The notes: generated by a model not told the origin, from the sequence alone. Positions 20,977-31,541 are shown, counted from the stretch's first letter. The stretch is DNA of 32,965 nucleotides from Teratosphaeria epicoccoides (GCA_021401465.1 JADDMT010000221.1:1-32965); one strand, 5' to 3'. Program-made: numbers and translations.

Positions 20977-21714
20977 ATGTCTTCTCTTTCTACATTACTG
21001 CCTTATGTCATTCTAGACACTAACGCCCCTTTAACGCAGAAACGTAAACGCTACGCGAATCGAATCTATCGTTAGGGCCAGGACAGCATGAAGTCCTGCA
21101 CTTAGTATCAAGAGTTAAAACTCGTTTGTTAGGTACACATTTCCTTAGGGAAATGTTTGCAATGTCACTTTAGTAACTGTCGGAGTTACGATGCGAAGGT
21201 AACAGAGGTCAAATAGAAGAAGTTAGGCGATTAGCAGAAAAGACTAATTGCCGATCTCGATCGTGCGAAGGCGGTCCTAGCTAAGGCTTCGTAGAAGATG
21301 ATAGAGGCGCATGTAAAGGAGATGCGTCTTCGAAAACAGTTAGACGTAGTTAACTAGGAGGTCGAGGATAGTCGCGCTCTCGAGGAGCGTGAGATCAGGG
21401 AGGATGAGGCCGAGGAACAAGCTCTCTTGCAGGCTGGGTTTCTCCTTAACCTAGATCCTTCCGCGGGTCTCGCTCTTAGTCCTACGACATGGAGCGTAAT
21501 AGAGGGTTTCGCTAACGCCTCATATTAGGGTTTCCTGGATGGCGTGATAGCCGAGCCGGTTGACGGCGTCCCGCAGGAGTCTAGTCGTGGCTTAGGATCT
21601 TCTTCCTAGGTTCGTTCCTTTCTCGAAACTTCGTATCTTTTGCTGACAGTTTCGCAGGTGTTCTAGGGGTTCCTAGGTGTTCTCGGTACTCCCATATCCT
21701 TCCCATTTTACTAA
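20977..21714 (+). pseudogene. Antisense Cys-rich coiled-coil ORF Y of family B (copy Y1)
   Basis: ATG 20977, 79 bp inside the 3' LTR, to TAA 21712-21714; 245 codons broken by TAG. The N-terminal half shows the pattern C-x2-C-x6-C-x8-C-x2-C-x4-C-x2-C (KSCT, KLVC, KCLQC, NCRS; some Cys are Tyr in this copy). A heptad-like charged stretch follows (MRLRKQLDVV, then REIREDEAEEQAL), then LSPTTWSVIEGF. I have the impression of similar stand-alone hypothetical proteins in fungal genomes but cannot search here. It would be transcribed from the LTR side, opposite to gag-pol, and its last 195 bp overlap the end of pol. The Cys pairs suggest metal binding and the coil suggests dimerisation; both are inference. 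Confidence 0.72.
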
Positions 21715-24700
21715 GTACTGTCGCTGTCCGTCCCGCTAGCGAGTGTCGATAATCCTTTCGACAGAGTACTCCGGTTCTTCTACTTCAGGGTCGAGTGGTA
21801 AGGGTTCTGATTGCAGTGCGGCGTCCGGCGCTGCTTGTTCTAGCAGAGAGACATGGAACACAGGGTGTATTCTCATCTGCTCGGGTAGCTGTAATTCAAA
21901 ATTGACTAGTCCCGTCTTGGCCTTGATCCTGAATGGTCCTAGTTTTACAGCGTCTAGTTTTTTACTCGGTTTGTCCGATTTGATGTGACGGCGGAGGAGA
22001 TACACCTTGTCCCCCTCCTTTAGAATTAGTCCCTCAATTCTCTTACGATTCGCGTACCGTGCCATGTTCTGCTAATAGAACTGCAGGTCGAGTCGTGCTT
22101 CTGTTTGCAGTCGGCGTAGATGTTCTACTCGTCCGAGTGCTGCTAGGTTCGGATCACTAGCTAAGACGTCTAGAATGTCTTCTATAGCTGATCCATACGC
22201 CATCTGAAATGGCGAGAGTCCTGTCGACTCTGCCGGCGTACTATTATACGCGAGCTGTGCCATTAGCAACAACTCTACCTAGTTGTTCTGGTCCCTATTA
22301 ACATAGGATCGAAGGTACTGTTCTAACGTCTGATTTAGGCGTTCTGTCTGTCTATCCGTCTAAGGGTAGAAGGAAGTACTTAATCGATGTTTGACCTAGA
22401 ATTGTCTCATCAGGGCTCTCTAGAAGTTAGAGGTAAACACGGATCCTCGATCCGTTACTAGGTCCTGTGGCATGCCGTGTAATGCCACTACCCATTTGAT
22501 GAAGACATGCGCGATATCTTCAGTCTTGAAGTCTTCGTAGTAAGGGATAAACTTCCCGAACTTGGTGAATCGGTCGACTACTACCATGATCCCGTCGAAG
22601 AACTCATTAGTCGCGGGTTCTCTCGACTAAGGTAGTTTGACGATAAAATCCATAGCGAGCGATTCCCATGGCTGTTAAGGTACCTTTAGTAGTCATAGTA
22701 GCCTATACAGTTTATGACAGTCGTGCTTACTTCGTTAGCAAGTCACATATCGACAGACATAGTCCTCGATTACCTTGCTCATCTAAGGGAAGTAATATTC
22801 TTGTTAGAGAATTTGCTTCATTTTAGACACTCCCGGGTGTCCTGCCTAAGGTACGTTATGTCGGAGGCGTAGTAGTTCCGATCGTAAAGACGTTAGCACG
22901 TATACTAATCCTTGAAACAGAAGGATTCCGTCTTCGTCTTCCTAATCCTCCTGTCTATCAATGTCGTCGCGGACAGCGAGTGCAGTTAGGTCATAGATTA
23001 GCGCGTTCTTCAGGTCGTCCTGAAATCTACTAGTCTATGTGACAGTCATAGCCACGAGTCGGTTGACTCCTAGCGTGCTATTGCTATTTTCCTAGAGAAT
23101 AGCATGTTTCTCCTGCTTCACGCCCTTCATGTAGTCTGTCTAGCGGCTAAGTGCATCGGCGCGTGCGTTATCGGTCCCCTTGCGATAGACGATCTTGTAG
23201 TTAAAACTAGAGAGCTCCTTGCTCTACCGAACCTGTCGTCAGTTTAACTCTTTCGTCGTTATGAAGTATCGCAAGTTCTCATAGTCTGTGTAGACTATGA
23301 CCTAGTGCTTAGAACCTTCTAAGTAGACTCGCTAGGCCTTGTAGGCGTCTACTATAGCTAGAAGTTCTTTGTTGTAGACGTCATAACAGAGTTCTAGTCT
23401 AGACAATTTCCTCGAGTAGTAGGCGACTAGCTGTAGTCGTCTACTCGGTCCTAGTTAACTCAAGCATGCCCTAAGCGCTACGTCGGAGGCATCTGTTTCG
23501 ACTATGATAGGCTTATCTAGGTCGAACATAAGTAAGATTAGCTGATCTGTAAATCGTCGCTTAAGTTCCTTGAAGGCATTCCGTTAGGCGTTGTCCTATA
23601 CGAATAGTGTATCCTTCGTCGTAAGAGTCGTAAGTAGTGCCGTGATCTTCGAATAGTTTGCTACAAATCTCCTATAGAAGTTAGCGAATCTAAGGAAGGA
23701 CTATACTTCCTTAACATTAGTCAGCGTAGGCTACTCTTTTACGACCTAGACTTTCTTAGTGTCTATCTTAATTCCATTCTATACTACTACGTAGCTAAGG
23801 AATTATACTTCCTGCTTATGAAACTCGCTCTTCTACGGCTTGACCTTTAGCTAGTAATCCTGGAGTTTCTGAAGTACCTTACGCACGTGAGTCCTATGCT
23901 CTTCGATCGTCCGGGAATAGACGAGGATGTCGTCTAGGTATATAACTACAAAGACGTCAAGGTACTCTCGTAGTATGTTGTTAATAAATGCCTGCTATGT
24001 AGCTAGGGCGTTTATTAACCTAAATAGCATGACTATGTACTCGTAGTGTCCGAACCTAGTTTAGAACGTAGTCTTCTATTCTTCGCCTTCCTTGATTCGA
24101 ATTCGGTTATACGCTCTAGGTATGTCGAACTTCGAGAACTACATTGCTCCTTGTAGGTAGTCCTGCAATTCCGAGAGCAAAGGAAGCGGATAACTATTCT
24201 TTATTGTGATGTCGTTTAATCTACGATAATCTACGCAGAGTCGCTAGTTATCTTCCCCCTTAGGCACAAACAGGATTAGATATCTGGCTAGGGACTACGA
24301 CTCGCGGATGAAGCCTTTCCGGAGGTTGTCTTCTAGGTATTTCCGGAGAATCTCTAGTTTCACTGCTAATAACAGGCGAACTAATTGCTTCGTTAGTGTC
24401 TTGCTAGGGAGTAAGGGTATCCCGTGGTCCTACTCCTAGTGCTCTAGCAGAGCTTCTTAGTCGGGTTCTTCCTTAAAAAGAGTAGCGAACTCTTTATACT
24501 TATCGGGAACTATGAATTCGACCTTGACTTCCGATTGCGTTGCTTTAACCTATAGGACGTGTACTTCCTATTCTAGATCCTTAATAGCGGCTACTATCTC
24601 GCTTGAAGTTATAGCACATATTTCGATCTTGCCTAGTACGTCGTGTACTATAGGTAGAGGTATCGATCTTGAGAGTTCTAGGAACTAGATCCTCTCATTC

Positions 24701-25116
24701 TTCTAGTCGATATAGGGGTTAGTGTTTCTTAGCTATAGCAACCCTAGTACTACATCCGAGCCTAGTGACTCCGTGATGTCGAACTAGAGTATCTCTTAGT
24801 AGCGTCCTATCTGTAGAGGCATCATCTCGGTCTCTTCGTCAACTACTCCTTAGTTGTACATGACTAGCTTTCTATTAATCGCTTGTAGCGAGAAAGCATT
24901 CGTTTTCGCCTATAGCTTTATCCTAGCTATCCTGGCGAACTTAGGCGTCATGAAGATTCTAGTACATCCTGAATCTATTAAGGCCCTAGCTAGCGTTTCG
25001 TCGATGTGTACCTATACTCTAAGGTTGTTCGCGTATCTGGCGCTAATCGCGGCACATCGTTGCAGCCCTATCTAGTCTGTCCGTAGGTCTAATTCTAGCG
25101 GACCTCGTCGTTTCCC
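21520..25116 (-). pseudogene. pol of B1: protease, RT, RNase H, integrase, chromodomain
   Basis: One frame (lowest base of each codon = 1 modulo 3) from the GGGAAAC heptamer to TGA 21520-21522, with TAG/TAA at Gln and Trp positions. Protease ALIDSGCTRIF near 24955-24990 has the D-S-G active site. RT carries VIYLDDILVYS with intact YLDD at 23929-23940. RNase H follows at about 23500-23200, then integrase with a HPG...C..C zinc part near 22850-22740, core residues with VTDRGS near 22440, and NSTPAESTGLSPFQMAYG at about 22190-22250. A GPFRIKAKT...HPVFHVSLL block (21960-21850) precedes a chromodomain (YLVKWEGYGSTENT, near 21675), which in this class directs integration to marked chromatin. The last 195 bp overlap antisense ORF Y1. 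Confidence 0.88.
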
Positions 25117-26756
25117 GAATAACTGTCTTTACGGACTAGTTTAGGGATCATGCGGTCTTAGCTTCTTCTCTAAGCGTTACCGTTTTCTGGCCTAAGAGAT
25201 CGTTCTCGTTCTTGGCCTTGCTGTTCCTGCGCGTTTCTTGTGTACTCTATCTTTAAGTAATAGACTTGGAGTCATAGCGCTCTTAGAATCTGAATACCTT
25301 TGTAGGTTAGGTAGCCTCCCTAGGGCGTGAACTCTACCCCGAACAGTACAATTTCTTAGACAACTTTCTGATGCGCGTGAGGTTAAGCTACGACTAGTAG
25401 TCTCCTTAAGTGTCGTCGCATACGGTCGGCTAGTTCGTCATACTGAAGCTAGTCGACGTGTTGTACTCTATTAATCCATGGGCAAGCCTAAGCCTACTAG
25501 TTCTGTATGATTCGGATAATGTCAAGTCTGATGTCATGCGGCGGCATAGCCTATCGCTCTATGCTCTCGTCTTCCTCGGAATCAGGAATGACGGCTTCGA
25601 CAAGCTCGTAGTTGTCGTCCGAACCTTCTTCTTCTTCTTCTAGTTCCTGTTGCCTCAGGACTGTTACACTAGAAGGTGTACCCCTTAGCGCATAGATCGA
25701 CTATGCCTTATTTCGGCTAGGGTACTATCCGGAACCATCTTTATCACTTATGTGAATTCGACAATCGTCGTCGTAGCACGCAGTCTAAGTAAGTGCGGCA
25801 TAGTCTAGTTCTCGAGTAGTGGCGGCCTTTTGCTTAGGTGCTGTCGTTGTTACGCGAGCCTGCTCTATCCTAGGCAGCTCTTGTCGTTGCTTCTTCGCAA
25901 AACATTCGCGGGAAAAGTGTCCTTTCTTTCTACAGTTATAGCACTTGAGATTACTCTTGTCGAATAGCTTCTTCAGACCATTCTGATTAGGAGAGCCTTT
26001 CCGTGGCTTTCCTTAGGGTCTATTCCTCGGACGCCCCTTAGTCGCATCTAACTCTATAGGTTAGAGACCGTAGTAATCGCTTCGCCATTTTAGTGCCGAT
26101 CGTTAGACCTTATAGTTAGCCTGTACTAGCTTGCGATTTCCATGTTGTCATTCTTGCTGTCGTTCCTAGATGCGATTATCAATTCTAATCGCGAGATCGC
26201 TCATTTCCTTGAATGTCGTTAGCTAATCTCCTTAGGCAATTTTGTCTTTAACTGTCTCCTTTAGTCCCTAGTAGAACTAAGCGGCTAAAGCGTTATCATT
26301 CTAGTCGACTCAAGCAGAGAGGGTCTAAAAGTCCACGCGGTACTTAGTGGCAGAACCCTTCTGCTAGATTCCTAGGAGAGCTCTCTCGGCCTCTTGTTGC
26401 TTATTACCGAGCCTAAACGCTTCGCGTAATGCCTTAAACAAGGACTTGTCTAAGTTGAGAATCTCCCTAGTCGTCGTCCTCCTGGCTTTAGCGTTACTAA
26501 CGTGATCTAGATAATCTGTCAGATGAGGCTAGATAAACTCAAACGCTAGTCCCTTCAGGTAAGAGATAATGTACATCATTCGCTTATAATGTGTCGTAAA
26601 CCGTTCTGTATCCACGTTAAATGCTAACTAGCATTATAGGATAAACATCTCGACTTAAGATCGTTATCCTGTAAACTCTGTAGGGCTTCCTATCTTAAAG
26701 CCATTGTTGCCGTGTCTATTCCTAGTAGTTAAACCTGCGACGGATGCTAGAGCTAT
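24948..26756 (-). pseudogene. gag of B1
   Basis: The start codon of B2 gag (ATG 30351) corresponds here to ATA at 26754-26756, an ATG hit by RIP. The retrotransposon gag core lies at about 26700-26050 and an intact CCHC knuckle, CYNCRKKGHFSREC, at 25902-25943. An acidic tail (QQELEEEEGSDD near 25640) follows. The frame (0 modulo 3) differs from that of pol. The gag frame reaches TGA 24948-24950, though one of the earlier TAG codons could be the true end, so gag and pol overlap by up to about 170 bp. Gag would form the particle and bind RNA through the knuckle. Confidence 0.8.
25110..25116 (-). promoter_or_regulatory. Candidate -1 ribosomal frameshift site between gag and pol of B
   Basis: Minus-strand G-GGA-AAC, an X-XXY-YYZ heptamer. 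GGA and AAC are codons of the gag frame, and slipping back one base gives GGG AAA in the pol frame, exactly the shift needed. The same heptamer is kept in B0 (10978-10984). I did not identify a downstream pseudoknot. Confidence 0.6.
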
Positions 26757-26935
26757 CTCGCTAAGGTGAATAGATTCGAGCTACTACATGACTTAAGGTA
26801 TAGTAGCAACTTGTTCTTGTAGTGTTAGTTAACTGTCGCTAGAACTTGAACTAACAGTTAAAGAACTACTTAACATAGGCGTATGTTAAGCGCTTGACAA
26901 GTCTCCTGATGCTTCTTTAGAAGTAGTACTCAAAA

Positions 26936-27451
26936 TGTCATAAGGGTAGGTACTAATAGCAGGAAGGGGATCAGGTATTAGACTCGCAGAGCTATGAAGA
27001 ATATCGACAATAGTAGTTAACCTTGTAACTAACTCTCCTCTAAGCAAGAGAGGATTAAATTAAGATTAAGCACGAAGCTCCTAACTGCCTATCCTAAAGC
27101 TATCCCTATATACTAGAGAGACAGAGCAGCTCTGTTAGATCTGTTAACAGACCTAACAGATCTATGTCTACAGATCTGTAGACTAACCCTATAGATCTAA
27201 GGGTCTGTTATCCCATGACAGATCCCTTCTTCCTTATAGGCCTATAGATCTGTAGACTAACCCTACAGATCCGGGGATCTGTCCTCACGTGACAGATCCG
27301 GGGATCTGTCCTCACGTGACAGATCCTTTCTCCTATAACTATGCCTATGACTTATAGTACTCCTATGACTATACTATGACTCATAGCACTTAGGACCCTT
27401 ATGATCCTGTATCCTATAGTACTCCGGACAGTACTCCTGACACTTATGACA
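26936..27451 (-). repeat. 5' LTR of B1 (516 bp)
   Basis: Same ends as the other B LTRs (TGTCAT / ATGACA) but 27 bp longer than its partner because of a tandem duplication at 27273-27326. The sequence after it on the minus strand begins TTTTGAGTACTACTTC; no clear tRNA primer-binding site is seen. Confidence 0.9.
27273..27326. repeat. 27 bp tandem duplication inside the LTR
   Basis: Two adjacent identical units, 27273-27299 and 27300-27326, each running from GGGGATCTGTC through CTCACGT to GACAGATCC. Each unit is a hairpin (ggatctgtc / gacagatcc) centred on CACGTG. The other B LTRs have one unit here. Confidence 0.85.
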
Positions 27452-27730
27452 ATATCATTCGCTTATGATGTTTTATAAACTATTCTGTATCTACGTTAAA
27501 TACTAACTAGCATTATAGGATAAACATCTCGACTTAAGATCGTTGTCCTGTAAACTCTATAGGGCTTCCTATCTTGAAGCTATTATTACTATGTCTATTC
27601 CTAGTAGTTAAACCTGCGACAGATGCTAGAGCTATCTCGCTAAGGTAAATGGATTCGAGCTACTACGTAACTTGAGGTATAGTAGCAACTTGTCCTTGTA
27701 GTATTAGTTAACTGTCGCTAGAAGTTAAAC
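27452..27730 (-). pseudogene. Family B gag fragment, possibly B0 continued
   Basis: 279 bp colinear with B1 gag 26573-26851 without indels, including the same ATG-to-ATA start. It lies between the 5' LTR of B1 and the 3' LTR of A3. Its orientation and its position in the element fit it being the far part of B0 (9794-11662), with about 780 bp of gag missing between. The right side was cut by insertion of A3. Confidence 0.75.
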
Positions 27731-28090
27731 TGATATAGATGTATGTGCTATATGATATGAAAATATCTCGTAGTGTGACAGAGTAATCCGACCTCTTAGT
27801 AGGTATCAGACAGCGCTGCTTTCTGCTTATCGCAGAGGTGGCGCTAAGGGTACTTATAACCCCTGACGCTCCTTAATTAGGGAAAGCATGTCCGAGCCTA
27901 ACTCCGTAGGGGTACTGTAGGGTCAGCGACATAGGGGCGTCCTACGTCGACAACTGATCCCACTCGGACGACATACAAGCTAACGTATGTACGAAGGACC
28001 CCCTTGCCATATGTAGCAGGGTCACTGCATGCCAAGGGCGGCCATTAGAACCCATGCGGTTCAAATGGTCCCCTAGTATCAACCGTATCA
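27731..28090 (-). repeat. 3' LTR of A3 (360 bp)
   Basis: Minus-strand reading starts TGATAC (28090) and ends ATATCA (27731); this copy keeps the CA end lost in the A1 and A2 LTRs. The five bases beyond it (27726-27730, taaac) are the predicted target duplication in B gag. Confidence 0.9.
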
Positions 28091-28104
28091 CTGCCCCTCC
28101 TCCT
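28091..28104 (-). other. Polypurine tract of A3
   Basis: AGGAGGAGGGGCAG on the minus strand, identical to that of A1, directly beside the LTR. Confidence 0.75.
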
Positions 28105-28888
28105 ATGAGGATGTCCCTAGCCTTACTAAGTGACGCACGCAGAACATATAGGGTACGGGATGTGGCACGCTTACACCGCGCAAGGGTGAATAGGTAGATA
28201 GCCTACGTAACATGTGTCATGCGCACACCTTAACACCTTCGCAGCGAGTGCGGGGCGGAGGCTGCTAACTCGGGCAGGTTTTAATCCGTCACATGTTAGG
28301 CGGCTTCGTAACACCTTCGCTTCACATGCAGATCAAGATATCAGGAAACCACGAGTACGTACTTCGGTCAATCCTTGAAATTATAGGGCGAGCATGCGCG
28401 CCGGCCTCGCCAAGTAGCTTGGCCGTCCCTATTTAGTCGTGACCGTGAAGAACGTGTCGCAGAACCTCGGGGTAGTAGGAAAGTGCGCGGACGCTCTGCG
28501 CGCGCCGCTCGAAACGGCAGGAGCGCGCTCCTAGCGCGGGCCTCGCCACATTTCCATGCTAGTAGGCTAGCACGAGTGCGGTCGGCGCACATGCGTGACG
28601 GCCGCGTTATCCGTTATTACATCATTCGGTCCCCTTGTAAGTCAACTAAAGGCAGGTACTCTACGCATGTAGTTCGAGTTACTAGCTCAACGGTTGCAGT
28701 AGGCAACAGGGGGGCTGTCAGAGGGTATAAAAACCTTGTCGCTTCCTAAACTTTCCTGTTCTAAGACACTAACATCGACCTCCGCTCCTACTTCGCTTAG
28801 CTTGCGCCTCGCTGTGTCTGCGGGTCCGTACTAGAGCTCCTTCTTCTTTAATCAATCAATCAAGATCAATCAACCTGTCTTAGCTATA
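28105..28888 (+). promoter_or_regulatory. Upstream region and promoter of ORF X2
   Basis: No coding frame that I can support. TATAAAAA at 28726-28733 lies about 155 bp before the ATG, followed by a pyrimidine-rich leader with CAATCAATCAATCAAG close to the start. The palindrome AGGAGCGCGCTCCT is kept at 28519-28532. Confidence 0.55.
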
Positions 28889-29681
28889 ATGGCTCATGTG
28901 CTACAGACTAAGTTCGACGCTACTCGCTCTGCCCGCGATTGTCGCTCGTGTTGACGATGCCTTGACAACCTTAGTAGCCAAGCTGCACACATCTCTCCTC
29001 CGCGTGTTAGTAAGGCGTCCCCTACCCGCGAGGTATGCGTGACTTGTACTGACTGAAGCGTAGCCGAGATCTGCGTCAGCGGGTTTAATGAGGGCAGTGT
29101 CTACTACAATTGTGTCAACTGTAATAGCAAGCATCAAAAATGCCAAGACCTCCCTAAAGAGGTATACGGCGAGTACAACTAGCTCTGCCGTAACATCGAT
29201 GACTTCTAGAGTGCGCGCGACGAGGGGATTACTAAAGGCACTCTGACTATGAACAGGCTACAGGCTAAGTACTACGAGGCACTCGCCTACCTGCTCGGCG
29301 CCCTCTCGTGCTTCACCGCGACTGCTAACCGTTCTCATAGCGGCGTTCGCTTCGACTCTCTGCTAACAGGCGAAAATGTTTGTCTAGGTCTGATCGCAGA
29401 CTTAGTCTAGAAGATCTTAAAGGTGCTAACCGTTAGGGTCGAGACCTTCGCCATAGTACGCATATAGTGCGAGTGCCCTCCAAGTATGAATGCTAACTTT
29501 CTCCGCTAGGCTAACGTTAGCGTCGAGAAATATCCGACTAGCTGTTAGCGTCAGCAACTCGGGGCCCTTGCCTCTATTAACGATGACTTTAAGACGCGGA
29601 TGATCCGCAAGAAGGTCATCAAGCAATTCACTGCTCCCGCCGCTAAGGCCACGCCCTAGCGCCGTACCGAGAGGCAGCCTG
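28889..29681 (+). pseudogene. Antisense Cys-rich ORF X, truncated copy X2
   Basis: ATG 28889 opens the same protein as X1 and is cut by the B2 LTR after about 264 codons. The Cys pattern is much better kept here: RDCRSC, CVTC, then EIC, CVNCNSKHQKCQDLP. Where X1 has Tyr (TAT/TAC), X2 often has Cys (TGT/TGC), the expected RIP direction. Two TAG codons, after GEYN and after NIDDF, are shared by both copies. X2 is therefore the better guide to the ancestral zinc-ligand set. It is inactive through these stops and the truncation. Confidence 0.75.
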
Positions 29682-30171
29682 TGTCATGAGTGTCAGGAGT
29701 ACTGTCCGGAGTACTGTAGGATACAGGATCATGTAGGTCCTAAGTGCTATGAGTCATAGTACTGTCATGGGAGTACTATAAGTCATAGGCATAGTCATAG
29801 AAGAAAGGATCTGTCATGTGAGGATAGATCCCTAGATCTGTAGGGTTAGTCTACAGATCCATAGGCTTGCAAGGAAGAAGGGATCTGTCACGTGATGATA
29901 GACCCTTGGATCTGTGGGGTTAGTCTACAGATCTATAGACACGGATCTGTCGGGTCTGTCGACAGATCTAACAGAGCTGCTCTGTCGCTCTCTAGTATAT
30001 AGGGATGGCTTTAGGACAGGCAGTTAGGAGCTTCGTGCTTAATCTTAATTCAATCCTCTCTTGCTTAGAGGAGAGTCAGTTACAAGGTTAACTGCTATTG
30101 TCGATATTCTTTACAGCTCCTGAGTCTAACACCTAGTCACCTTCCTGCCATTAGTACCTACCCTTATGACA
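29682..30171 (+). repeat. 5' LTR of B2 (490 bp)
   Basis: Begins TGTCATGAGTG and ends CCTTATGACA; reverse complement of the LTRs of B1 and B3. The 178 bp leader to the gag start contains no frame of its own. Confidence 0.9.
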
Positions 30172-30350
30172 TTTTGAGCACCACTTCTAGGGAAGCATCA
30201 GGAGACTCGGCGAGCGCTTGACATACGCCTATGTCAAGTAGTTCTTTAACTATTAGTTCAAGCTCTAGCGACAGTCAACTAACACCACGAGAACAAGTTG
30301 CCGCTATACCTCAAATCACGTAGTAGCTCGGATCCATTCACCTTAGCGAG

Positions 30351-31051
30351 ATGGCTCTAGCATCTGTCGCAGGTTCAACTACCGGGAATAGACACGGCAA
30401 CAACGGCTTCAAGATAGGAAGCCCTACAGAGTTCACAGGACAACGATCTCAAGTCGAGATGTTTATCCTATAATGCTAGTTAGCATTTAACGTGGATACG
30501 GAACGGTTTACGACACATCATAAGCGAATGATGTACATTGTCTCTTACCTGAAGGGACCGGCGTTCGAGTTTATCCAGCCTCATCTGACAGATTATCTGG
30601 ATCACGTCAGCAGCGCCGAAGCCAGGAAGACGACGACTAGGGAGATTCTTAACTTAGACAAGTCTTTGTTTAAGGCATTACGCGAAGCATTCGGGCTCGG
30701 TAATGAGCAACAAGAGGCCGAAAGAGCTCTCCTAGGAATCTAGCTGAAGGGTTCCGCCACGAAGTACCGTGCGGACTTTCAGACCCTCTCTGCTCAAGTC
30801 GACTAGAATGATAACGCTTTAGCTGCTCAGTTCTACTAGGGACTGAAGGAGACAGTTAAAGATGAAATTGCCCGAGGAGATCGGCTAACGACATTCAAGG
30901 AAATGAGCAATCTCGCAATTAGAATCGATAATCGCATCTAGGAACGACAGCAAGAACGACAACATAGAAATCGCAAGCTAGCGCAGGCTAACCATAAGGT
31001 CTAACGATTAGCACCGAAATGGCGAAGCGATTACTATAGTCTCTAACCTAT
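30351..31051 (+). pseudogene. gag of B2, truncated
   Basis: The least mutated gag copy: ATG 30351 is intact, and the stretch from codon 30492 to 30743 (VDTERFTTHHKRMMYIVSYL onward) has no stop, although TAA and TAG occur before and after it. The gag core reads KGPAFEFIQPHLTDYLDH and later KALREAFGLGNEQQEAE. The frame is cut by B3 before the CCHC knuckle. It marks B2 as probably younger, or less often a RIP target, than B1. Confidence 0.82.
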
Positions 31052-31541
31052 TGTCATAAGGGTAGGTGCCGATAGCAGGAAGGTGACTAGGTGTTAGACT
31101 CGGGAGCTGTGAAGAATATCGACAATAGCAGTTCACCTTGTAACTGACTCTCCTCTAAGCAAGAGAGGATTGAATTGAGATTAAGCACGAAGCTCCTAAC
31201 TGCCTGTCCTAAAGCTATCCCTATATACTAGAGAGCGACAGAGCAGCTCTGTTAGATCTGTCGACAGACCTGACAGATCCGTGTCTATAGATCTGTAGAC
31301 TAACCCCACAGATCTAAGGGTCTATTATCACGTGACAGATCCCTTCTTCCTTGCAAGCCCATAGATCTGTAGACTAACCCTATAGATCCGGGGATCTGTC
31401 CTCACGTGACAGATCCTTTCTTCTATGACTATGCCTATGACTCATAGTACTCCCATGACGGTACTATGACTCATAGCACTTAGGACCCACATGATCCTGT
31501 ATCCTATAGTACTCCGGACAGTACTCCTGACACTCATGACA
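31052..31541 (-). repeat. 3' LTR of B3 (490 bp)
   Basis: TGTCATAAGGG to CACTCATGACA. Carries the same paired AGATCTGTAGACTAACCC units as the other B LTRs and a single copy of the 27 bp unit duplicated in B1. Confidence 0.9.

Larger units (their letters stand above)
20409..27451 (-). mobile_element. Ty3/gypsy chromovirus B1, end-to-end, RIP-mutated
   Basis: Two LTRs in the same orientation enclose gag, pol in another frame, and an antisense Cys-rich ORF (Y) next to the 3' LTR; about 7.0 kb. It is the only element in the window with both ends. The flanks do not match: atggt at the left (20404-20408), atatc at the right (27452-27456), and the right flank is B gag while the left is element C. 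The two LTRs also differ by a 27 bp duplication. B1 is therefore probably a product of recombination between two B copies, not a simple insertion. Confidence 0.88.
27731..29681 (-). mobile_element. 3' end of family A element A3
   Basis: Minus-strand A element: 3' LTR (27731-28090), polypurine tract, upstream region of X and the first part of ORF X on the plus strand. It is cut at 29681 by the LTR of B2. Bases 28091-29681 (1,591 bp) are an inverted, equal-length copy of 5314-6904. The rest of A3 should resume to the right of B2, outside the window. Confidence 0.88.
29682..31051 (+). mobile_element. Family B element B2, 5' end only
   Basis: Plus-strand 5' LTR, leader and gag, cut at 31051 by the LTR of the opposite-strand B3. 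It is inserted in ORF X of A3; gcctg (29677-29681) is the expected left target duplication. Its remainder should lie beyond B3, outside the window. Confidence 0.87.

Noticed and set aside
25458..25643. Small plus-strand ORFs over gag/protease of B (also 10341-10556, 10722-10943, 24854-25075)
   Set aside because: They are antisense shadows of the B gag and protease frames, mirrored in B0 and B1 because the coding strand is conserved.
28368..28749. Arg-rich open frames in the upstream region of X2
   Set aside because: GC-rich stretch, frames not kept in the X1 copy, no domain; treated as promoter and leader sequence.
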